DNA from: Eubacteriales bacterium
GTDB taxonomy: Bacteria; Bacillota; Clostridia; Oscillospirales; Butyricicoccaceae
Length of the DNA stretch: 64,000 nucleotides
Assembly: GCA_030524285.1 (NCBI GenBank)
Contig: JAUNGQ010000001.1
Coordinates: 124,001 to 188,000 of the forward strand
Direction of reading: 5' to 3'
In this document: positions 1 through 7,025 of the stretch, piece by piece
Layout of the letters: every line of letters begins with the position of its first letter
How positions within the stretch are numbered: position 1 is the first letter of the stretch
Position numbers and translations under genes: made by a program
Notes under the pieces: generated by a model
Seen by the model: only the letters and a program-made list of their open reading frames with translations
Told to the model about the DNA's origin: nothing
Database searches by the model: none

Positions 1-1494
1 GATAAAGCAAAGGGTCAGGGCCATAACATGTTCCCAGAACAGAAACATGGCAGACAGATATACAAATACAAGCAGGAAGGGGATACCGATACTCAACAGA
101 ATGATTTTCCTGCGGAGTGGTGTCTTGCGCAACTGGCGATACAGCCAGAGAAAGCGGTTCCAGACACGCTTGCTGCCGGGGATAATATACTTTTGGAATA
201 GGTTTCGCATCAGTCTCCAGCAGATCCAGCTGTTTAACCACTGCTTTGCTTTGATTCGGCGCACCCGGGACAGAAGGAGTAGCAGGCTGGAGGCTGCGAA
301 TAGTACAGTTGTACCACAAATCAACGCGTATTTCACAGAATCGATCATGTAAATCCACGTGTTATCTGTGCCGACAATTGCAGCACACCATGCGCCGAGT
401 ACACAGAAGAACAGGATATACAGAATTTCTGCCCAGATACGGTCATACCAGACAAGATATACTTTGTCATCATCCTGGCGTCTGCCAGCACCGAAGCAAA
501 GGATAGTCATGCAGAGCAGGAAGATGATTCCGGCAGTGCATTCGATGGCTAACAGCATGATCAACGGGTGACGGTTCTCCGTCCATTCTGTCTGCATATT
601 TTGCAGTATTTGCGGTTTCATTGCGATGTACACGCTATCAGAACTACTCCTGTTAATATATCCGGATCTGGAAAAATAGTCAGTATATTCATTGCCCAAG
701 GATGACAGAACCGTTGAGTCGATGGTATTACCAAGAAATTTGACCTGATTATCCGAAATGGAGCAGACCATCTGATAATTGGAACTTTTACCGAGTAATG
801 TATCTACAGCCGTTTCAGCATCCGTCATATTGCAAAGGGTTGTATTGGATTCCTTGCAGGAAACATAATAATCGAACGTATTGTAGGAATTCCCATCTTC
901 GGTAAACTCTTTGAACAGGTTTAATTCTTCCTGAATCAGTTGCTGACGGAAATACTGGTATACGCCGCGGTTATAACCGAGCCAGCTGCGGAAGTTGGCA
1001 GAGTCGCCGGAATCCTGTATAAGATTGTCACGTTGTGCTTGTGTGACCAACTCGTCCAGCAGATCATCGGTCAGATAATTGGTACTGTCCTCTTTAGCAG
1101 GATATCTGGTACGGTAATTTTGTGCCTCTTCATTGCTGATTGCTGTTTCCTCGGTTATAGAATCATAGAAAACATTAAAATATTCTTCATAGATGCTGAT
1201 AAGCAGCTCATTCTCGTCGATCGTATCACCATTTTTGATAGCTTCCTCGTTCCCATAGCTTGCACGGTATAATAAATCTACAGCGGGATAGTACAGCTCT
1301 CCGGCAAGATAGGTTTCTGTCATTTCTTTGTGGAACAGCATATCTTCGTCGATCATTGAAATATCGTTTTCAGTTACATAAATCGCAAATGTAACCGCCT
1401 GCCATGCGGCCAGTCCCGCCATCAGCAGGGCGAGCAGCCATGCAGCAGCCTTAACCCAGCTGCTTCGGGTGAAGTTTTTCCACTTTGTAGCCAA
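1..1494 (-). CDS. sensor histidine kinase, membrane part only (truncated by window edge)
   Basis: About 498 codons are visible before the left edge cuts the gene. A first hydrophobic helix at residues ~15-37 is followed by a hydrophilic, probably extracytoplasmic segment of ~220 residues. At least four further membrane helices follow, with basic cytoplasmic linkers. The HisKA and ATPase domains expected of a kinase are not in view, so the kinase call rests on the position directly after the response regulator. The start chosen is a TTG that overlaps the end of the regulator, since the open frame runs through that overlap with GGGGAA just upstream. The long sensor segment resembles no ligand domain I can name. 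Confidence 0.7.
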   Translation of the reverse strand, partial: MATKWKNFTRSSWVKAAAWLLALLMAGLAAWQAVTFAIYVTENDISMIDEDMLFHKEMTETYLAGELYYPAVDLLYRASYGNEEAIKNGDTIDENELLISIYEEYFNVFYDSITEETAISNEEAQNYRTRYPAKEDSTNYLTDDLLDELVTQAQRDNLIQDSGDSANFRSWLGYNRGVYQYFRQQLIQEELNLFKEFTEDGNSYNTFDYYVSCKESNTTLCNMTDAETAVDTLLGKSSNYQMVCSISDNQVKFLGNTIDSTVLSSLGNEYTDYFSRSGYINRSSSDSVYIAMKPQILQNMQTEWTENRHPLIMLLAIECTAGIIFLLCMTILCFGAGRRQDDDKVYLVWYDRIWAEILYILFFCVLGAWCAAIVGTDNTWIYMIDSVKYALICGTTVLFAASSLLLLLSRVRRIKAKQWLNSWICWRLMRNLFQKYIIPGSKRVWNRFLWLYRQLRKTPLRRKIILLSIGIPFLLVFVYLSAMFLFWEHVMALTLCFI

Positions 1495-2170
1495 TTCCCC
1501 ACACCACCTTTACATATTTTGGTTCCTTCGGGTTGATTTCAATTTTCTCCCGAATCCGTCGGATATGGACAGCAACCGTATTTTCCGGATTGTAGGCAGG
1601 TTCATTCCACACTGCTTCATAAATCTGGGAAATGGAGAACACCTGGCCGGCATGTTGGGTCAGAAAGCACAGGATACCATATTCCCGCGGCGTCAGATTA
1701 ACCGCCTCACCGTCAACGGTGACAGTTTTGGAGGCATTGTCAATGACCAATTCACCGGTGCGGTAAATTTTTGCGGTGTTTTCTGTCTGGCTCATGCCGC
1801 CGAGCGCGGTATACCGCCGTAGCTGGGATTTCACACGTGCCATCAGCTCTGCCGGATTAAACGGTTTGGTAACATAATCATCTGCGCCAACTGTCAGACC
1901 ATCAATTTTATCCACGTCTTCACTTTTTGCCGAAAGCATGATAACGGGAATGTTCTGGGTCTGCCGGAGAATCTCTGTAGCACGCATACCGTCCAGACCC
2001 GGCATCATAATATCCATGATAACCAGATGGATGGTTTGCTGCTGGCAGATATCCAGCGCTTCCAGTCCGTCATGCGCTTCAATAGCTTCATAGCCTGCGG
2101 AACGAAGGTAAATGCCGATTGCCCGGGAAATCGCTGGGTCATCGTCGCAGACAAGTACGCGGTAATTCAT
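1451..2170 (-). CDS. OmpR/PhoB-family response regulator
   Basis: This is a 239-residue two-component regulator. An N-terminal receiver domain (~1-120) has the acidic pocket D9-D10-D11, phosphoacceptor D53 in the MDIMMPG motif, and K102 in VTKPF. A C-terminal winged-helix DNA-binding domain (~140-235) ends with the VWGIGYK turn typical of the family. The start was set at the ATG preceded by AAGGAGG; an in-frame extension 21 codons upstream lacks a ribosome binding site. The kinase gene overlaps its 3' end, so the two are probably translated together. The signal and targets cannot be read from the sequence. Confidence 0.93.
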   Translation of the reverse strand: MNYRVLVCDDDPAISRAIGIYLRSAGYEAIEAHDGLEALDICQQQTIHLVIMDIMMPGLDGMRATEILRQTQNIPVIMLSAKSEDVDKIDGLTVGADDYVTKPFNPAELMARVKSQLRRYTALGGMSQTENTAKIYRTGELVIDNASKTVTVDGEAVNLTPREYGILCFLTQHAGQVFSISQIYEAVWNEPAYNPENTVAVHIRRIREKIEINPKEPKYVKVVWGIGYKVEKLHPKQLG

Positions 2171-2212
2171 CAGGTGGTCCTCCTTGCTGTCTATGGGTAT
2201 AGGATACGCAAT

Positions 2213-2259
2213 GTTCTTTAAAAAGCATATCACAAATTTCTTAAGATTTTATAAAGAAC
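2213..2259. promoter_or_regulatory. inverted repeat upstream of the response regulator
   Basis: GTTCTTTA and TAAAGAAC form an exact 8-bp inverted repeat with arms 31 bp apart, starting 43 bp upstream of the regulator start codon. It could be a pair of half-sites for autoregulation. It could also be chance in AT-rich DNA. Confidence 0.3.
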
Positions 2260-2271
2260 CGGAAAAAAATA

Positions 2272-2316
2272 AAAAAGCATCCCCACAGTGGTATAAACTG
2301 CGGGGATGCTTTTTAC
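2272..2316 (-). terminator. rho-independent terminator after the 68-residue gene
   Basis: AGCATCCCC pairs with GGGGATGCT around an 18-nt loop that adds a few extra pairs. On the minus strand the stem is followed by a T-rich tract, so it terminates the small gene ending at 2368. Confidence 0.8.
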
Positions 2317-2367
2317 AAAGAAAAGAGATAGGAAAAATAGGTATGAAAAAATAGGTGAAAGCAAAAG

Positions 2368-2574
2368 TTAACGATGAGAAGCGATGGAGATTTCCATATT
2401 GTGGCGAACCGAGCGTCTGTAGGCGCCGGCAACGCGAGGATCATTTATGCCGATATATGCTGCGATATGGCTTTTCGGTTCATGATTCGGAGTAAGCTCA
2501 TCGTTCAGATAATCTTGGAGCTGATCTACCTGACCTGCTTTTGCCATCTGGTTTAACTCGCCGAGGATTCCCAT
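2368..2574 (-). CDS. small protein of unknown function, 68 residues
   Basis: I do not recognise this protein. It has no membrane helix or signal peptide, begins MGILGELNQMAKAG, and has a mixed charged composition with a central NHEPKSHIAAYIG stretch. It is well supported as a gene: AAAGGAAG lies upstream of the ATG, a sigma-A type promoter lies ~90 bp upstream, and a strong terminator follows 50 bp after the stop. It is a monocistronic unit between the two-component system and the HAD/TetR pair. Confidence 0.6.
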   Translation of the reverse strand: MGILGELNQMAKAGQVDQLQDYLNDELTPNHEPKSHIAAYIGINDPRVAGAYRRSVRHNMEISIASHR

Positions 2575-2663
2575 TTCAAATCGCTTCCTTTCTGAATCCT
2601 TCGATTCTGATGATAGAGAACAGAATGTTTGTGAGCCATGCTCATTTGTTCTCTTCGAGTAGT

Positions 2664-2692
2664 ATCATAGTCTTTTTTGTAACGTTTGTCAC
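2664..2692 (-). promoter_or_regulatory. sigma-A promoter for the 68-residue gene
   Basis: On the minus strand GTGACA, a 17-bp spacer and TATGAT lie ~90 bp upstream of the start codon. Matches are 4 or 5 of 6 in each box with ideal spacing. Confidence 0.6.
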
Positions 2693-3180
2693 GATGCAAA
2701 TTTACCGAAATCTACAGGTTTTGCAGAGATTTATTTTGCAGGATTAACAGAAATAAAGTGCAATTTTGTTCCCAAAAGGAATTGTGCATAAAAAACGTAA
2801 AAAATAAGCAAAGGTCTTGCAAAGTTTGAATGTTTATTCAAACTTGGTTCTGCAGATTTGGTTTGGAAAGTTGGAGAAACCGGTGTGAAGCCTGAAAATC
2901 ACATAAAAACCGGTTGAAAATATGTATCGGATTTTAAAATGTTAAAACGTTAAAATTTGAACTTTTTTTGTGTGTCAGTGACTTCTCATGCGGACAGTTT
3001 GTGTATAAAGATAGAATGCAGGAACAAAAAATGTAGCGGTTTTGAGGTGAAAAAACCAGAAGGCCGCTCGGAAATATCTGAATGATATATGGGTTCTGTT
3101 CGGCGGTGAAGTGGAGAAATAAGTTCAAGATATTATCTGTTATAATGATAGACAAATAACTATATATTTAAACAAATGTT
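2693..3180. other. gene-free AT-rich interval with one perfect palindrome
   Basis: No convincing coding frame is present; the one 73-codon frame on the minus strand has no ribosome binding site or coding character. The only structure is a 10-bp perfect inverted repeat with a 4-nt loop at 2822-2845 (AAGTTTGAAT/ATTCAAACTT). A TATAAT at 3142-3147 on the plus strand has no good -35 partner. Confidence 0.5.
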
Positions 3181-3221
3181 AACCCGGAATGCTTCAAAAA
3201 ACAATTCCGGGTTTGGTTTTT
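3181..3221. terminator. terminator at the end of the TetR-HAD operon
   Basis: AACCCGGAAT pairs perfectly with ATTCCGGGTT over 10 bp. A T-run follows on the plus strand and a weaker T-rich stretch on the minus strand, so it may work in both directions. It sits directly after the HAD stop codon. Confidence 0.7.
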
Positions 3222-3881
3222 TCAGTATATCTTTTTCAGAAATTCCTGAAAGGCAGTCAGGCTTGGGAAGATTTCCCGGCACAGATGAGACATTTCTTCT
3301 GTCGGCGGGAGAAGATCCGGAATCATGACTGGCATCATGCCGGCTGCGTGAGATGACCGGATGCCGTTGTAAGAATCCTCGATGGCATAGGCTTCGAAAG
3401 GGGCGATCTGCATTTCCCGGCAGGCAGTTTCATAAATATCGGGAAAGGGCTTACTGCGGGCAATGCGGTCACCGCCGAGGATGTAGTCAAAATACTGGAT
3501 CAGATTTTCTCGTTCTAATTCGCGTTCCACAATGGGCTGACGGGTAGAAGAGGCAAGACCGATGTGGTAGCCGGTTTCACGTGCCCATTGCAGCAGCGCA
3601 CGTGCACCGGGTTTCACGGGGATTCCCTCCACAGCTTCAATCTCATGATAGATTGTACTGACAGCTGCATTGAAATCCTCGGCCGGAAAATCGACGCCAT
3701 AGTGTTCCAGCAGAATTTCACCGGTATGCTTGCGGGTTGTACCAACGGTTGTCAAAAATACCGAATCGCTGTCCTGTGCGCCAAATTCTACTGCCGCCAG
3801 ATTCCAGCAGCGGCGGACGAGCTGTTCGGTATCCAGAATTACGCCGTCCATATCAAAAATCAGTGCAGGTTTGTGGGTCAT
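3222..3881 (-). CDS. HAD-superfamily phosphatase/phosphoglucomutase-like hydrolase
   Basis: This 219-residue cytosolic protein has the haloacid dehalogenase signature FDMDGV, with nucleophile D10 and acid/base D12. It also has a helical cap region (~15-80), the motif II serine/threonine region in GLASSTR, the motif III lysine in SKPFPD, and the ED pair of motif IV in IEDSYNG. It belongs to the beta-phosphoglucomutase-like subfamily; the substrate cannot be assigned. Its ATG overlaps the stop of the upstream tetR-type gene by 4 bp, so translation is probably coupled. Confidence 0.88.
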   Translation of the reverse strand: MTHKPALIFDMDGVILDTEQLVRRCWNLAAVEFGAQDSDSVFLTTVGTTRKHTGEILLEHYGVDFPAEDFNAAVSTIYHEIEAVEGIPVKPGARALLQWARETGYHIGLASSTRQPIVERELERENLIQYFDYILGGDRIARSKPFPDIYETACREMQIAPFEAYAIEDSYNGIRSSHAAGMMPVMIPDLLPPTEEMSHLCREIFPSLTAFQEFLKKIY

Positions 3882-4474
3882 TGCAGAATCCTCCGGATGA
3901 TGTCATACAGCAACGGTTTCATATTGTCGATGGTATCTGGGCGTTGTTCAATGATGCTGGTATAACAGACATTTCCGCACAGCTCGACAATCATATATAT
4001 AATGTTGAACAGCTCCTGTGAGGTGTGTATATCCTTCAAAGGGGCGTCATGCAGGCGCATCGTGATTGCTTTCCACAGCGGATCATCAGCATGATCTGTC
4101 GAAAGGCTATGCTCCAGCATCGGCCAGGAGAAATTACGACGCATCAGGCGCAGGACATCTGTATGCTCTGTAAAATAACTGATAATCCAGTCGGCAAAGA
4201 TGATAACGTTTTCCGAAAAGCTCTCGGTACGGTGTTCTTCCGTGTAGTCATATGCCTGCTGGATGATGGTGTAGCTGATTTCGTACAGAAGATGCTCCAA
4301 AAGTGCATCTTTATCCTTAAAATACAGATAAAACGTACCTTTTGCGACTTTGGCGTGGTTCGCAATTTCACTGATACTGGTCTTGGAAATCCCCTTTTCC
4401 AAAAATAGGATACGGGCCGCCTGCAATAAGCTTTTCTTTTTCGCTTCTTTTTTTAAGTCCATATTTTGACTCAT
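3878..4474 (-). CDS. TetR-family transcriptional regulator
   Basis: The protein is 198 residues, normal for the family. The N-terminal helix-turn-helix (~12-60) includes TSISEIANHAKVAKGTFYLYF, the family core; the C-terminal helical ligand-binding part is variable. The start was chosen at the ATG with GGAAAGGAAAA upstream; a longer frame starting 16 codons earlier lacks one. It is divergent from the MMPL exporter gene, and three TGAC-N5-GTCA sites lie in the shared region, so it probably represses that exporter. It may also regulate itself. Confidence 0.9.
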   Translation of the reverse strand: MSQNMDLKKEAKKKSLLQAARILFLEKGISKTSISEIANHAKVAKGTFYLYFKDKDALLEHLLYEISYTIIQQAYDYTEEHRTESFSENVIIFADWIISYFTEHTDVLRLMRRNFSWPMLEHSLSTDHADDPLWKAITMRLHDAPLKDIHTSQELFNIIYMIVELCGNVCYTSIIEQRPDTIDNMKPLLYDIIRRILQ

Positions 4475-4553
4475 TACGATTTTCCTTTCCAAGTTCGCGG
4501 TGTCAATCGTGATTATACCCAAGTCGGTATGAAACTACTGTAGCAGACATAGA

Positions 4554-4692
4554 TAAAGCCTCCCTCGGATGACGGAGGGAGTGAAAAAGAAAGTATGTTG
4601 GTCAATGGAATCCTTGTCCAATTGATTGTACAACTCCCTCAGTCCGCACGATGTGGTGCGGACAGCTCCCTCGAAGGAGGGAGACTTTTCAA
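4554..4692. repeat. hairpin-rich intergenic repeat (CTCCCTC family)
   Basis: The element contains three stems: CTCCCTC/GAGGGAG near 4560-4583, GTCCGCAC/GTGCGGAC near 4642-4663, and CTCCCTC/GAGGGAG near 4666-4682. There is no coding capacity. A related stem occurs at 25897-25916. It sits in the untranslated leader of the TetR gene. A ~22-bp imperfect repeat of ATCGTGATNATACCC flanks it on both sides (4500-4521 and 4697-4719), which may record an insertion. Similar short repeats are common between genes of gut Clostridia as far as I recall. Confidence 0.6.
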
Positions 4693-4717
4693 GGAATGTC
4701 CTATCGTGATCATACCC

Positions 4718-4746
4718 AGTATAGCCTACAGAAAAATATTTGGCAA
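4718..4746 (-). promoter_or_regulatory. sigma-A promoter for the TetR-HAD operon
   Basis: On the minus strand TTGCCA, 17 bp and TATACT lie ~240 bp upstream of the TetR start codon. The transcript would read through the hairpin repeat at 4554-4692. Confidence 0.55.
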
Positions 4747-4776
4747 GAATTGTCGCCCGAAAAAGTAGTTTTTGTG

Positions 4777-4890
4777 AAAATGACCAATCGTCAATTTTGT
4801 TTGGAGCAAAATGTTAGCAAAGTGCATATTGACCATTGGTCATTTTTGTTCTATACTGAGTACGCTTAAAAATGACGAGTGGTCATTTTT
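4777..4890 (+). promoter_or_regulatory. exporter promoter with three TetR-type operators
   Basis: The promoter is TTGACC (4829-4834), a 17-bp spacer and TATACT (4852-4857). Three inverted repeats share TGAC-N5-GTCA: site 1 at 4781-4793, site 2 at 4830-4842 overlapping the -35 box, and site 3 at 4873-4885 just downstream of the start point. Site 3 is extended to a perfect AAAAATGAC/GTCATTTTT. Site spacing is 49 and 43 bp. The layout fits steric repression by the adjacent TetR protein. Confidence 0.75.
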
Positions 4891-4945
4891 GTAATAATCC
4901 GGCGGAAACTGCCGGAAATCTCACAGAGAGAGGAGTTCATGCGTT

Positions 4946-7024
4946 ATGGAGCGTGCAGCCCGGTTTGTTGTCAAACGCCGCGGATTTGTGCTCGCAGTGG
5001 CAATCGTGTTGTTGATTGTATCCGTTTTTGGTTATCTTGGCACACGGATCAATTATGATATCCTGAGCTATCTGCCGTCTGATCTGGAATCCATGGAGGG
5101 CGAACAGCTGTTGGAGCATGACTTCAACATTGCGTCCACAGCGATCATTACCGTTGAGGGGATGAACAGCTCGGATGTGTCTGATATGGAGAAAGAATTC
5201 AGGAACATTGAAGGCGTGAATACTGTTGTTGGTATCTATGATGCGCTGGATGCCACGATACCAAAGGAAATCCTGCCGGATGGGGCGCAGGATATGCTTT
5301 ATGGCAAAAATGATTCCACAATGCTGATTGTCCGCTTTGACGAATCGAGTGCATCGGATGCGACAATGGAAGCCATTGCCCAAATCAAGCAGGAGCTGCG
5401 TAAGGATTGTTTCCTCGGCGGCATGTCTGCCATTCTGGAGGACACCAGGGAGCTGGTCAATCAGGAGCTTCCAAAATATGTACTCTGTGCGGTTGCTTTC
5501 AGCCTGATTGTATTGTTCCTGTTTCTGGAGAATACCGCTGTACCGTTGATCTTCATGCTGGGCATCCTGTTCCCGGTGGTGTATAACTTCGGCAGCAATA
5601 TCTTTATGGGTGAGATATCCTATATTACACAGGCGCTGGCCGCGGTATTGCAGCTTGGCGTAACGATGGACTTCAGCATCTTTCTGCTGCATCGCTATCA
5701 GGAAGAAAAGGTGGATAAGCCCAACGATGAAGCGATGGTCTGCGCAATCTGTAAAACCAGCACCTCAATCCTGTCGTCCTCTTTGACAACAATTGCCGGC
5801 TTCCTTGCCATGTGTACCATGTCCCTGACACTGGGAGCAGATATCGGTATTGTTATGGCAAAGGGTGTTGCGTTGGGCGTACTTAGTACATTGACCATTC
5901 TGCCGGCGCTCATTATGTATTTTGATAAGATCATTGAAAAGAGCAGGCATCGGGTTTTGATTCCGCATATGGGGGGCGTGGCAAAGGCTGTCACGAGTCA
6001 TCCGAAATCGATTCTTGCGGTTTTTGTTGTGATTGCATTGATATTCTTCCGTGCACAGGGCCTGACCAATGTATATTATACGTTGACCGATAGTCTGCCG
6101 CAGGATTTGACTGGTATTGCCGGTACAAACCGTCTGGGTGATGACTTCGGTATGCCGAGCTATCATTTTGTTATTGTCAGCGATGAGCTGGACAGCAATA
6201 AGATGAAAAGCCTGGCGGATGAACTGGAGAATGTAGACGGCATCAAAGCATCGCTTTGCTATGAAAAATTCGTTGGCGCGGGCATCCCGCAGAGTGCAAT
6301 TCCGGAAAGTGTCAGCGAGTTATTCCATGCAGGTGACCACAGAATGATGATGATTACCACCGAGTATAAGCCGGGAACCGATGAAATGAATGCACAGGTA
6401 GAAGAGATGACGCAGATCATCAAGCGGTATGATGCGGACGGACTCCTCACTGGTGAAGGCTCGATGACCAGAGACTTGATTACAACCTCAGCACGTGACT
6501 TCCAAATGACCTCGGTTGCATCTATCCTTGCGGTATTCATTATTATTCTCATTACCTTCCGTTCGATTTCTATTCCGGCATTGCTGGTTCTGGCGATTGA
6601 AGGCGCAATTATGGTAAATCTCGGTATCCCGTATTTTACCGGTTCGACAATTGCCTTTATTTCCAGCATAGTGTTGGGTACGATTCAGCTGGGCGCAACG
6701 GTTGACTATGCAATTCTGATGACAACCCGTTTCCGTGAAGAGCGTAACAATGGATTAATGCCAAAGGAGGCGGCAGCAGTTTGCATTGAAACATGCGCAC
6801 CGAGTATTATCACCAGCGGTCTGAGCTTCTTTGCTGCAACAGTTGGCTTATTCTTCGTATCAAGGATTGACCTGATTCGCGGACTGTGTCTGTTGATCAG
6901 CCGCGGTGCGATTATCTCCATGCTGGTTATCCTGTTTGTCCTTCCGGCAATGCTGATTCTGTTTACCCCACTGATTGAAAAAACAACCTATCACTGGATT
7001 GATCATTCCAAGGAGCGTGTTTGA
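4946..7024 (+). CDS. MMPL/RND-family transporter
   Basis: This 692-residue polytopic membrane protein is built as two repeated halves. Each half has one leading helix, an extracytoplasmic domain (~35-165 and ~375-495) and a cluster of about five helices. The paired motifs GVTMDFSIFLLHRYQEE and GATVDYAILMTTRFREE carry the acidic residue expected in the membrane core of MMPL/YdfJ-type proteins. Such proteins export lipids or drugs using ion gradients. GAGAGAGGAG lies upstream of the start. A TTG-started gene for a secreted partner follows 1 bp after the stop codon. The adjacent divergent TetR gene and operators suggest inducible efflux; the substrate is unknown. Confidence 0.88.
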   Translation: MERAARFVVKRRGFVLAVAIVLLIVSVFGYLGTRINYDILSYLPSDLESMEGEQLLEHDFNIASTAIITVEGMNSSDVSDMEKEFRNIEGVNTVVGIYDALDATIPKEILPDGAQDMLYGKNDSTMLIVRFDESSASDATMEAIAQIKQELRKDCFLGGMSAILEDTRELVNQELPKYVLCAVAFSLIVLFLFLENTAVPLIFMLGILFPVVYNFGSNIFMGEISYITQALAAVLQLGVTMDFSIFLLHRYQEEKVDKPNDEAMVCAICKTSTSILSSSLTTIAGFLAMCTMSLTLGADIGIVMAKGVALGVLSTLTILPALIMYFDKIIEKSRHRVLIPHMGGVAKAVTSHPKSILAVFVVIALIFFRAQGLTNVYYTLTDSLPQDLTGIAGTNRLGDDFGMPSYHFVIVSDELDSNKMKSLADELENVDGIKASLCYEKFVGAGIPQSAIPESVSELFHAGDHRMMMITTEYKPGTDEMNAQVEEMTQIIKRYDADGLLTGEGSMTRDLITTSARDFQMTSVASILAVFIIILITFRSISIPALLVLAIEGAIMVNLGIPYFTGSTIAFISSIVLGTIQLGATVDYAILMTTRFREERNNGLMPKEAAAVCIETCAPSIITSGLSFFAATVGLFFVSRIDLIRGLCLLISRGAIISMLVILFVLPAMLILFTPLIEKTTYHWIDHSKERV

Positions 7025-7025
7025 A

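Noticed and set aside
2934-3155. 73-codon minus-strand frame
   Set aside because: Low-complexity AT-rich translation, no ribosome binding site, no terminator or promoter context of its own.
3142-3216. possible ~65-nt small RNA between TATAAT and the terminator at 3181
   Set aside because: No acceptable -35 box at 16-18 bp; the terminator is explained by the HAD gene.
6975-7025. 17-codon upstream extension of the heptad-repeat protein
   Set aside because: It would bury the signal peptide and overlap the exporter; TTG at 7026 has AAGGAG at good distance.
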